NCBI GenBank assembly: GCA_964393615.1
Contig: CAYMUR010000013.1
Coordinates: 1-64,000, forward strand
DNA from: CAYMUR01 sp964393615
GTDB taxonomy: Bacteria; Planctomycetota; Planctomycetia; Pirellulales; Pirellulaceae
DNA length: 64,000 nt
Direction of reading: 5' to 3'
The notes beneath the pieces were generated by a model that was given only the letters and a program-made list of their open reading frames with translations, was not told the DNA's origin and did no database searches. Shown in pieces: positions 1-8,520 of this stretch (within the stretch, counting starts at the first letter, position 1; each line of letters begins with the position of its first letter). The translations under genes and the position numbers were made by a program.

Positions 1-15
1 TGAGAGGCAAATACA

Positions 16-1158
16 TTGATTACTGCAGCGTCACTTCGAGAATATACCTACAAAGATCTAGCTCAACTGGCCAAAAAACAATCGATTCGTGGCTGGCATG
101 CGATGCGTAAAGATGAGTTAGTCCGGGCTTTGACACGGGTAAGCAACAAAGAAACCAGGACTGGTAAGTCGCCCTCCGCTCCGGCAAATCGCCGGTCTAA
201 CGTTTCACGGCCTGACAGAAAAGACCAAGCCAACAGTGTCAAAAGAGGGGCCAAGTCCCGCCACAAGCGGATTCAGAAGCAGATTTGCGAAGACGAAAGA
301 TTGCGTGACCTGGCCCAACCACCCGCCAGCGTTCCACGCAACAAGAAATCCCAACAAGTGGATCAGGATCGCTTGGTGGTCCTTGTACGTGATCCATACT
401 GGCTGCACATCTTTTGGCAGATTACGACAGCCAGTGTGCAACGAGCCCGAGCGGCATTGGCCGAGCATTGGCACGGCTCCCGCCCCTGCTTGCGTCTTCT
501 GGCGGTGGAGAACACATCGTCAGCGAATTTGGCAGAAACGGTTCTGCGCGAAATCGAAATTCATAGTGGTGTCAACCATTGGTACCTCGATCTGCACGAC
601 CCACCCGGTACATATCGTGTCGATATCGGCTATCGGAGTTTGAATGGGCGTTTTTACACCATGGCACACAGTAACATCGTCAATACCCCTACACCGGGAG
701 GTAGCGACGCCATGGACGAAAACTGGTCGGGAGTTGCGGAAGATTGTGAAAAGATTTTTGCCCGCAGTGGAGGCACTGACGCCGATGGCAAGGGACTCGA
801 GGTACGCGAAATCCTCGAAGAACGCCTGCGCCGTCCCATGGGATCCCCCGTGGTCACTCGTTACGGAGCAGGTGCGGAACGTCTGTTGCGGAATGACCAT
901 GACTTCCACTTTGAAGTCGATTGCGAACTGATTGTCTTCGGTTCGGCCGATCCAGAGGCTTACGTTACGCTCAGTGGTGAACCCGTGACACTCCGGCCTG
1001 ATGGGACTTTTACGGTACGCATGCAACTTCCAAACCGCCGCCAGGTCATTCCCGTCGCGGCCGACAGCTCGGATGGCTTGGAACAGAGAACGACTATCCT
1101 GGCTCTCGAACGTAACACCAAAACGATGGAGCCAGTGATTCGCAACCCCGAAGAATAG
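16..1158 (+). CDS. DUF4912 domain protein with N-terminal Rho_N/SAP-like helix-loop-helix
   Basis: A 380-residue cytoplasmic protein of unknown function. Residues about 8-40 (YTYKDLAQLAKKQSIRGW..MRKDELVRAL) look like the Rho-N/SAP-type nucleic-acid-binding helical motif. A basic linker follows to about residue 110. The DUF4912 core then starts around DRLVVLVRDPYWLHIFW and has the family's strand-helix pattern, ending near LRPDGTFTVRMQLPN. An in-frame TGA at 1-3 excludes an upstream start, so TTG at 16 is the start; GAGAGG lies 8 nt before it. No signal peptide or membrane segment is visible. The role is unknown; a nucleic-acid-linked role is only suggested by the N-terminal motif. The family call is fairly secure. 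Confidence 0.82.
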   Translation: MITAASLREYTYKDLAQLAKKQSIRGWHAMRKDELVRALTRVSNKETRTGKSPSAPANRRSNVSRPDRKDQANSVKRGAKSRHKRIQKQICEDERLRDLAQPPASVPRNKKSQQVDQDRLVVLVRDPYWLHIFWQITTASVQRARAALAEHWHGSRPCLRLLAVENTSSANLAETVLREIEIHSGVNHWYLDLHDPPGTYRVDIGYRSLNGRFYTMAHSNIVNTPTPGGSDAMDENWSGVAEDCEKIFARSGGTDADGKGLEVREILEERLRRPMGSPVVTRYGAGAERLLRNDHDFHFEVDCELIVFGSADPEAYVTLSGEPVTLRPDGTFTVRMQLPNRRQVIPVAADSSDGLEQRTTILALERNTKTMEPVIRNPEE

Positions 1159-1594
1159 ACAAAAACAATAAAAACTGCGTTGTTTCGGCAACAACGACGC
1201 TGAATTGGAGCTGCGAGTAGAAGACAATTGTCCATCTCGGGCAAAATCGCCAATGGTGCGAAGAACATGATTCGGGTAAAAGGATTTCAACTCCCAGCCA
1301 ATTATCACTCTTGGATCAGCGAGCTGCTGGTCGGTCGGCTTAATGAAAAGTGGCAGGACTCTGTCAGGCAGGTGTTTGTGTTGCCGGCCGAAGCCGACAT
1401 TCGTCACGTGTGTGGATACAATGTCACAAATGACGGTACCATTTGGTACAACACTATCAGCGTGATCGTGGTGCCGGAAGACTCTGCAGAGAACAGGAAC
1501 TGTTCATGACTACGGACGGCCGCTAAGGCTCGTCACAGTTTCAACCTGTGTGTCTCGGTTTTTATACTGTTTTTCAAAAGACAGGATCTCCAGA
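1159..1594. other. Intergenic spacer
   Basis: There is no recognisable gene. A plus-strand frame from an ATG at 1267 to 1509 is open for 80 codons but has no Shine-Dalgarno sequence and matches no family I know; I do not call it. A perfect 7-bp hairpin lies at 1178-1196, listed separately. Confidence 0.4.
1178..1196 (+). terminator. Possible terminator hairpin after the DUF4912 gene
   Basis: CGTTGTT-TCGGC-AACAACG forms a perfect 7-bp stem with a 5-nt loop, 20 nt after the stop codon. No T-tract follows, so intrinsic termination is uncertain; it may only stabilise the 3' end. Confidence 0.35.
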
Positions 1595-3673
1595 ATGCGC
1601 CAAAGGCCAACTAAGACACGACTTTCCGAAAGGACGTTTCGGATGCTTCAGAAGTCCTGTTTTTCACAGGCAGTCACCAGCTGTACCATCCTCTTGATGG
1701 TACTGGCTGGTGTCCCCTGCCACGGAAAAAAATTGCCTCCTTACCGGCAAATCTCACCCGAGGGAAAAACACGTTACATTTTTTCCGAACCCTATCACCG
1801 GCTCAGCAACGACTACGTGCCCCCCCACATTCCCTGGGCCAGGCCCTATGCAGGCGGGTCGGTGCGGGCACTGGTAATTGCACGCCGGTGGACGCAACGT
1901 GAAACGATAGAGCTTTCACAACGTTTAAGTCTCGATTACGAAACGATTATGGCCCTGGAAGATCCGGACCATTTCTATCCGACCAAGGAGCATGTCCGCG
2001 GGATCACAGGCTGTGGCCCGGAGGAATTTCGGGCTGAGTTCGAAAGAAAGCTGTCGGGCGAATATGACGTGATCCTGATGGGAAATTACAAGTGGAAAGT
2101 GCTGCCACCGGATATCGAGCAAACGATCGCCAGCAAAATCAAACAGGGAACCGGACTGGTGCTGGTGTTAGCCCCCGACTCTTCGAGCGAAAGGCTAAGG
2201 GAGATTTTGTCGCAGCCTCGCCAAGCGGCGGCCGAGCGGGCAATTCAAGACGCGGTACCGGTGGAGCACGTGCCAGGGCTATCCGAAGCGATTGGCGACC
2301 GCGAAGGTCCCTTGGTGCAGTGTGTGCGCTACGGTGCGGGCAACGTCGTGGTCGTGCGCTACGCCAAGAGCATGTATGTCGGTGATTATTCTAACTTCGG
2401 CATGACCCCGCGACCGACGGACAAAGTGGTCGTTCCCGCGTTGGCCTTCGATTACTACCAGTCGCTCGTGGCACGTGCGACAGTTTGGGCGGCCGGCAAA
2501 CAAAGCCAGGTGCAAATCGGTGGAATCGGCATCAATACGACTCCGGTAGCGGCTGGCCAGTTTGCGGCCGATCCGCTGGAAATCCAAATCAACAACGCGT
2601 CCGATAAAAACATCTTCGCCACGGTCGAGGTGGTCGCCCGGCCCTGGAGTGGCGAGGAAGAACAGGCTGTTCGGCAGACGGTTGAAGTGACGCCTGGAGA
2701 GTCGCAATGGTCGCTTCTGTTGCCACGATTGCGAGGTGGTCCTCATTTCGTGGATGTCTGGATCCGCCAAAATGGCGAGGTGCTCGACTGGTTTACCGAT
2801 TACGTTGAGATTGTGCCGCACGGCCAGGTCACCGGGATCGAGCTCAGCAGGCCCTCCTTTCCCATCGGCGGAACTGTGGATGGATCGGTAAGTGTCTCCG
2901 GCGCGCTCGATGGTGAAACGTAAATTGAAATCAAAATGGTCGACAGCTTCGAGAGGGTGATGGCACGGGATGGCACGATGCTGGCCGGCTCGCCGACGAC
3001 CGTGACGTTTTCATTTCCCTTCACACAACCGGTTGCAGTCCAGCACCGAATTGTCGCCACGCTCACCGACGCCCAGGGCATGGTCGACCGTAAAGAACAA
3101 TTATTCGCGCCTAAAAATCTCCCGCCATCCGATGATTTTACGATGCTGGCCTACAATGCCAGTGGCAACAATTCCTACCGAGCGAGGATGACCGCCGAGC
3201 GGTGCTACGAATTGGGAATGGACTCGACCCACCATCTCTACGATATTCGCCAAGGACAATATGCAGGTCACACCGACCATATCTCCACACAAATCGCACC
3301 TGGCGAGGCGCTCCTTTACTCGCTGTTGCCCTACCGGGTGGCTGGAGTTTCAGTGCGAGGTCCCGCGGGAGTCGCCCTTGGAGAGCAGGCGTCGTTTCGC
3401 GCAGCAGTTTCCATCGCCGCGCCCACCGAACGGAACCGGGAGAAAAACAACGGGACCCAGCTGCACTGCTTCCACGTCGAGGTCACTAACCCCGCAGGCG
3501 AACTCGCCAAGGAGTACACACAAAACGTGTTGGCTCCCGCCGGATCTGCCGGTTTCAGTGTGCCCTTTGCGCTGAGCGACGCCGAGGGCCTTTGGCGAGT
3601 GTCGGTCAACGACGTTGCGACTGGAGTCAACGGTGAGTTGGAGGTGAAACTGATGGCACCCTTGCCGCATTGA
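1595..3673 (+). pseudogene. Interrupted secreted glycosidase-like protein (in-frame stop at 2921-2923)
   Basis: One reading frame runs from ATG 1595 (AGGAT about 8 nt upstream) to the stop at 3671-3673, interrupted by a single TAA at 2921-2923. Translation is coherent on both sides, and the break falls inside an Ig-like beta strand (..ALDGET*IEIKMVD..). The N-terminus has a signal-peptide-like hydrophobic segment (SCTILLMVLAGVPCHG). Next comes a Rossmann/GATase-like region (YDVILMGNYKWKVLPPDIEQ), then Ig-like sandwiches. After the stop, residues such as MLAYNASGNNSYRARMTAER resemble the entry to a sugar-hydrolase barrel. Only about 25 residues separate this from the C-terminal sandwich (APGEALLYSLLPYRV), so the catalytic barrel seems to be missing as well. 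I infer a decaying gene. A sequencing error could explain the TAA but not the missing barrel. Confidence 0.6.
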
Positions 3674-4138
3674 ACAAGAGGTGATAGCCGGTGGTCGGTG
3701 GCCTGCCACTGGTCGCCTCGACCAATTACTGGCTCCATGGCCTGATGACGTCCAGAAAGATTCACCGGACGGAGCGGAAGTCATTGACACATGGCTGGCG
3801 AAAAACGGCTTCGTTTCGCTAAGAAAAGGGGGATTCTGAGCCAAGCCAAAAAGCGTTTTCGTGGGCCGAGGCACGAGCGCTCATCTTTTTGACATGGCGA
3901 ATTACTTGTTGACAAAAAAGTCAAATGAGTTTTTTTTAAAAGATGGTGGAATTCTGTCAGCATTCAATTCTTCCCTGAAAGCACAACGCTCTTTCCTGAG
4001 AACACAACGCACCAAGCTCTCAGTTTCTCTATTTTAAAGATTTTAAAACATGAACGGAGGCCCGCGCGAGCCGTTGTTCTGTTTCTCAACAAGCCAACCG
4101 CTTTTCGTCCAGCCAACCCGCTGTTACGATGACGGGCT
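3674..4138. other. Intergenic spacer upstream of mutS
   Basis: No gene was recognised. The spacer holds an AT-rich stretch around 3905-3950 with a TTGAC/GTCAA 5-bp inverted repeat (3909-3924), and an imperfect 20-bp direct repeat (3971-3990 and 3992-4011, 16 of 20 identical). Confidence 0.4.
3971..4011. repeat. Imperfect 20-bp direct repeat
   Basis: Two copies at 3971-3990 and 3992-4011 share the core ACAACGC and match at 16 of 20 positions. They sit in the mutS upstream spacer and have no assigned role. Confidence 0.45.
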
Positions 4139-6751
4139 ATGGCTACCTCGACCGCAACGACTCCCATGATGCAGCAATACTGCGATGCGAAGGCAGCGTG
4201 CGGTGACGCGCTGCTACTTTTTCGCATGGGTGATTTCTACGAATTATTTTTCGAGGACGCTCAAACCGCTGCAAAAGTCCTGGGCTTGACACTGACCAGT
4301 CGGGACAAGACCAACAATCCGATTCCGATGGCCGGGTTTCCCCACCATCAACTCGATAGCTACCTGGCAAAGGTTGTCCAAGCTGGCTTTCGGGCTGCCG
4401 TCTGTGAACAAGTCGAAGACCCGCGACAGGCCAAAGGCTTGGTCCGCCGAGAGGTTACGCGGGTCGTGACACCAGGCACCGTGACGGACGAGGCTTTACT
4501 GGACCCGCGAGAAAGCAATTACCTGGCAGCCATTTTCCCCTCTTCCACGTCGACCGACGTGGGACTCGCGTGGGTCGAACTGTCGACCGGCCGTTTCCAT
4601 GCCAGCACGATCGACTTAACGCAACTTACCGATGAACTAGCTCGTATCCATCCGTCCGAGTGCCTGGTGCCCGAAGCCACCGACGACGCCTTGCGCCCTG
4701 CGGCAAAGTCCATCATGGTCACCGAGCGGCCGAAATGGGTATTTGCGCTGCCCACGGCAGAAAAAGCGCTGGCTCAGCAATTTGAAACCGTGAGCCTGGA
4801 AGGCATGGGCCTGGAGGCAAGTGACAGCCTGGCTATTCAAGCGGCTGGCTCCGTGATTGACTATCTGCAGGAAACACAAAAATCTTCGCTAGCCCACATT
4901 GACCGTCTCGTCCCTTACCGAACGGGGTCACAACTCGAAATCGACCAGGCCACTCGCCGTAGTCTCGAGTTGACTCGAACAATGCGTGAAGGAGCCCGAG
5001 AAGGGTCTTTGCTGTCTGTCCTCGATCGCACCGTCACCCCAATGGGGTCTCGGTTATTGGCAAACTGGCTCGGTAGCCCGCTCACCAACCGAGGTACGAT
5101 CCACGAACGATTGGATGCTGTTGCCCTGTTGCATGACACCCCATCTCTGGGCGAGGAATTTTCAAAACATTTACGCGGTATTTATGACCTGGAACGACTC
5201 GTATCGCGTGTCACCACGGGTCGTGCCAGCCCGCGCGATCTGGCACATGTCGGCCGCACTCTTGGACAACTGCCGCAAATCCAAGACAAACTCGCCGGAC
5301 ACCCCAGCCAACTTCTACAGCAGCTCGAAACGGCACTGGACCTATGTCCCGAAATTCAAAAACAACTGGCAGCAGCTCTGGTGGAAGATTGTCCACTCGC
5401 TGTGCGCGAAGGTGGTATCATTCGTCCCGGATTCAATAGTGAACTGGATCATTTGCGGGAATTGGCAGCTGGTGGCAAGCAATGGATTCTGCGTTACCAG
5501 GCAGATCAAATCGCCACGGCAGGAATTCCCAACTTGAAAGTTGGGTATAACAAAGTTTTCGGTTACTACATTGAAGTCACCAATGCACACCGAGACAAAG
5601 TGCCGGAACACTACATTCGCAAGCAGACCCTCAAGAACGCCGAACGCTATGTCACCAGCGAGTTAAAGACCTACGAAGAAAAAGTGCTGGCTGCTGACGA
5701 ACAGGCAATCAACCTTGAGTATGAATTATTCCTGGAACTACGTGACCTGGTCGCTGGGGCAGCACGTCGGTTACAAGCTACCGCATTGGTGCTGGCCACA
5801 TTAGATTGCCTGGTCGGCCTGGCAGAACTAGCCAGATCTCGGAACTACTGTCGCCCGAAATTCGTCGATGCGCCCACTACACACATCGTGGATGGGAGGC
5901 ACCCTGTCCTCGACATTCTGGAACCACAGGGAACCTTCGTACCCAACGATATTGTTCTGGAAGAGGGAGAAACGATCCAGATCATCACCGGTCCCAACAT
6001 GGCCGGCAAAAGCACTTATATTCGACAAGCTGCACTACTGACCATTATGGCCCAAATGGGAAGTTTCGTGCCAGCCCATCAAGCAACCTTGGGAATCGCT
6101 GATCGCGTCTTTGCACGCGTCGGCGCTAGTGATGAATTGAGCCGAGGACAAAGCACTTTTATGGTCGAAATGACCGAAACCGCTCGCATCCTTAACACGG
6201 CGACAAATCATAGCCTGGTAGTCCTGGACGAGATTGGACGGGGAACGAGTACCTATGACGGCGTGTCACTGGCTTGGGCCATTATCGAATATATCCATGA
6301 TCACATCGGTTGCCGTACACTGTTTGCCACACATTATCATGAACTGGCCAACCTGGAATGCTCCTTGCCATCGGTCAAAAACCTGAATGTGACGGTCAAA
6401 GAATGGGAAGATAAAATCGTCTTTTTACACAAAATCGTGGCTGGTGCAGCCGACAAAAGCTACGGTATCCACGTCGCCCGCCTGGCAGGAGTGCCACGTG
6501 AAATCAACGAGCGGGCAAAAGACATTCTGGCTCAGTTAGAAGCCGAACATTTGGATGACCAGGGCCGGCCACGAATCGCAAGGGACGAACCGCGTGGCAG
6601 CGGTGGCCTGCAACTCTCCCTGTTCGGTTTTGCAGATCATCCCATCCTTGACGAAATCAGCGAACAAGACCTGAACACCATGACTCCGCTCGCCGCACAT
6701 CAGTTACTGCAAAACTGGCAACAACAACTTGCTGACCGTAAAAAAACATAA
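4139..6751 (+). CDS. mutS: DNA mismatch repair protein MutS
   Basis: The 870-residue ATPase recognises mismatched or looped DNA and starts methyl-independent or methyl-directed repair with MutL in the cytoplasm. The N-terminal mismatch-binding domain carries the diagnostic FRMGDFYELFFEDA (Phe-x-Glu motif) near residue 30. The Walker A motif is GPNMAGKST (residues 618-626; the family usually has GPNMGGKST). Walker B is VVLDEIGRGTSTYDG with D697/E698, and the ABC signature region FARVGASDELSRGQSTFM precedes it. Length is normal for bacterial MutS1. The ATG at 4139 gives the canonical N-terminus. It stands alone, with spacers on both sides. Confidence 0.98.
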   Translation: MATSTATTPMMQQYCDAKAACGDALLLFRMGDFYELFFEDAQTAAKVLGLTLTSRDKTNNPIPMAGFPHHQLDSYLAKVVQAGFRAAVCEQVEDPRQAKGLVRREVTRVVTPGTVTDEALLDPRESNYLAAIFPSSTSTDVGLAWVELSTGRFHASTIDLTQLTDELARIHPSECLVPEATDDALRPAAKSIMVTERPKWVFALPTAEKALAQQFETVSLEGMGLEASDSLAIQAAGSVIDYLQETQKSSLAHIDRLVPYRTGSQLEIDQATRRSLELTRTMREGAREGSLLSVLDRTVTPMGSRLLANWLGSPLTNRGTIHERLDAVALLHDTPSLGEEFSKHLRGIYDLERLVSRVTTGRASPRDLAHVGRTLGQLPQIQDKLAGHPSQLLQQLETALDLCPEIQKQLAAALVEDCPLAVREGGIIRPGFNSELDHLRELAAGGKQWILRYQADQIATAGIPNLKVGYNKVFGYYIEVTNAHRDKVPEHYIRKQTLKNAERYVTSELKTYEEKVLAADEQAINLEYELFLELRDLVAGAARRLQATALVLATLDCLVGLAELARSRNYCRPKFVDAPTTHIVDGRHPVLDILEPQGTFVPNDIVLEEGETIQIITGPNMAGKSTYIRQAALLTIMAQMGSFVPAHQATLGIADRVFARVGASDELSRGQSTFMVEMTETARILNTATNHSLVVLDEIGRGTSTYDGVSLAWAIIEYIHDHIGCRTLFATHYHELANLECSLPSVKNLNVTVKEWEDKIVFLHKIVAGAADKSYGIHVARLAGVPREINERAKDILAQLEAEHLDDQGRPRIARDEPRGSGGLQLSLFGFADHPILDEISEQDLNTMTPLAAHQLLQNWQQQLADRKKT

Positions 6752-6851
6752 AACAGCGATTTCAGCCTGCCAGGGTTGTCCCGAACAATCGTTACGTCCG
6801 GAAGCAACCACTTGTGAAAACATATACCGTGAACAATTCTCTGCAGAATCC

Positions 6852-6879
6852 TTGACATATCAGCAGGTCATGCTATTTT
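6852..6879 (+). promoter_or_regulatory. Possible sigma70-type promoter
   Basis: TTGACA at 6852-6857 is a perfect -35 box. It is separated by 16 nt from TATTTT at 6874-6879, a fair -10 box. The next gene starts more than 600 nt downstream, so this would drive a long leader or an unrecognised RNA. Confidence 0.3.
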
Positions 6880-7107
6880 GAATTTTAGGCTTTCATCGTG
6901 TTTGAACACCACGTGATCTCGTGAACACATTTTCATCTACAAGCAACTCATTTCCTTGCTTACAAGGAATCTTCAAGGACAGCTGCTGAAATTTCGCCAA
7001 AATCCTGTCAAAAGAACCATACTGTCACTTCCTGCCCAGGCGGATGATTGACAACGGTTTTTCTGACAGGTTTTTTTTTGCCACCCAACGACTAAATCGG
7101 CCGGCAA

Positions 7108-7141
7108 TGGTTCACCGCGCACACTGGTTCACCGCACACAA
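7108..7141. repeat. 17-bp tandem duplication
   Basis: TGGTTCACCGC occurs head to tail at 7108 and 7125, and each copy is followed by a slightly shifted GCACAC tract. It resembles a slippage duplication in non-coding DNA. Confidence 0.5.
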
Positions 7142-7431
7142 AAGATTCCCGGCTGCTGCCACTATGGAACGTCCTCATGAAAAACACGATTCGACCCAAC
7201 AAATTGTCATATCAGCTGCCATCGCTTGCTCGAATTGGAAAACAAGCTACTGGTACGCTACAAACGGCCTCTTTGAGAAATCACCCCTGCCTGACCGGGA
7301 AGCGCCTTGGCTGTAACGGCGACGATCGTGTTTTCTCAAATAGGCTTTTTCTGTCATCCAGGGAAAACGGGCTAGGAACACTTAGCCGCTGAGTTAATGT
7401 AAACATTTAAGCTGCGTGGACATCATTTAGG

Positions 7432-7455
7432 AGTTGCCAATGGGGATTGGCAACT
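7432..7455 (+). promoter_or_regulatory. Perfect 9-bp hairpin in the leader of the metalloprotease gene
   Basis: AGTTGCCAA-TGGGGA-TTGGCAACT is a perfect 9-bp stem with a 6-nt loop, ending 59 nt before the start codon. No U-tract follows, so a leader mRNA structure or protein-binding dyad is more likely than a terminator. Confidence 0.4.
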
Positions 7456-7514
7456 GCTTTCATGGGGCCGTGATGCATGGAGACTTGTGGCCATCTGTTT
7501 GAGGGGTTTTCTGT

Positions 7515-8468
7515 ATGCAACCTTTGGAACGCGTTATGTCAAAATTCGCGTTAGTGAAACGTTTTGCGTCATGCGCGCTAGTTTCCTTACTGGCAGCCGT
7601 GCCATTGGCATCCACAAAACCAGTCCGCGCCCAATCACCTCCCATCCTAGCGATCCGGGCCAGGCCCGGTGATACGACATTCCCAGGAGGTGGCATGCTC
7701 GATCACAAACCTTTAACCGGTGACGCAGGCATGGCTTTTGATATTAGGGTCGTTTTTGGGACAGGCCTCACGTCACAACAACAAACGTTCTTTAGCATCG
7801 CAGAATCTTTTTGGGAAAGTAAAATCACGGGCTACCAACCTGGAATCAACGTTTCGTCGGTTACCATTACCGTGTCCAGTACCGAAATCGACGGCCAAGG
7901 TTCGATCCTCGGTCAATCAGGCCCCACCTCTGTCACCAATCAAGGCGGCTATAGCCTGGCACGTCAGGGCGTTATGAAGTTCGATAGTGCAGACCTGGAA
8001 AATCTCGATACCAGCGGTTCCTTACTGGACGTCGTCACACATGAAATGGGGCATGTACTTGGAATCGGTACATTGTGGGATTTCGGTTTGAACAACGTTT
8101 ACAAGAATGGTAGCGGCGAGTACACAGGTGCTGCCGGCCTAGCACGCTGGAAAACTGAATACAATCAACCAGACGCGACCTTTATTCCGATTGAATTAAA
8201 TGGCGGCGAGGGAACCAAAGATGGCCATTGGAACGAACAAGACAACGGCAAAGATTTGACGGGTATCACGGACAGCCTGGGCCGTGATATGCGTAACGAA
8301 CTCATGACCGGATGGCTCGATACTCCGACCCATCTGGCCGACTTTACCCTGCAGTCACTCGTGGACATCGGTTATCAAGTCGTACCAGAACCTGGTACCG
8401 GCAGCCTGTCGGGGATGGCAGTCTTGGCCCTCATCGCCTCCCGTTTTCGATGGCGACGGAGATCATGA
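7515..8468 (+). CDS. Leishmanolysin-like zinc metalloprotease with PEP-CTERM sorting signal
   Basis: The 317-residue secreted protein has a signal peptide (SCALVSLLAAVPLASTKPVRAQ), a metzincin-type catalytic domain and a C-terminal sorting tail. The zinc motif is HEMGHVLGIG (H176, E177, H180), and GHW (H238) supplies the probable third ligand. ELMTG is the Met-turn. The spaced third histidine and the Met-turn context point to the leishmanolysin-related family found in bacteria. The tail has VPEP, a hydrophobic helix, then RWRRR, a classical PEP-CTERM/exosortase signal, so the protein is probably processed at the envelope. ATG 7515 has GAGGGG 8 nt upstream; the ATG at 7536 is an alternative that keeps the signal peptide. 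Confidence 0.85.
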   Translation: MQPLERVMSKFALVKRFASCALVSLLAAVPLASTKPVRAQSPPILAIRARPGDTTFPGGGMLDHKPLTGDAGMAFDIRVVFGTGLTSQQQTFFSIAESFWESKITGYQPGINVSSVTITVSSTEIDGQGSILGQSGPTSVTNQGGYSLARQGVMKFDSADLENLDTSGSLLDVVTHEMGHVLGIGTLWDFGLNNVYKNGSGEYTGAAGLARWKTEYNQPDATFIPIELNGGEGTKDGHWNEQDNGKDLTGITDSLGRDMRNELMTGWLDTPTHLADFTLQSLVDIGYQVVPEPGTGSLSGMAVLALIASRFRWRRRS

Positions 8469-8520
8469 CAGCCGCTTTACGAACCTTGGCAAGCCAGGCA
8501 GTCCTGCGAAGCTATTTACA

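Larger units (their letters stand above)
6752..7514. other. Long spacer between mutS and the metalloprotease gene
   Basis: No convincing gene is present. The spacer contains a promoter-like pair (6852-6879), a perfect 7-bp hairpin TTCCTTG-CTTA-CAAGGAA (6952-6969), a 17-bp near-tandem duplication (7108-7141) and a 9-bp hairpin (7432-7455). A small RNA or long leader is possible but not shown. Confidence 0.4.

Noticed and set aside
520..1407. Long minus-strand open frame opposite the DUF4912 gene
   Set aside because: It lies almost wholly antisense to a recognised gene, has no start signal and matches no family. It is a coding shadow.
1228..1509. 93-codon plus-strand frame
   Set aside because: It has a TTG start without a ribosome site, no family resemblance and ends within the spacer. 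Coding support is too weak.
3909..3924. TTGAC-AAAAAA-GTCAA as a promoter or terminator for mutS
   Set aside because: There is no -10 box at the right distance and only a 5-bp AT-rich stem, so it was not called.
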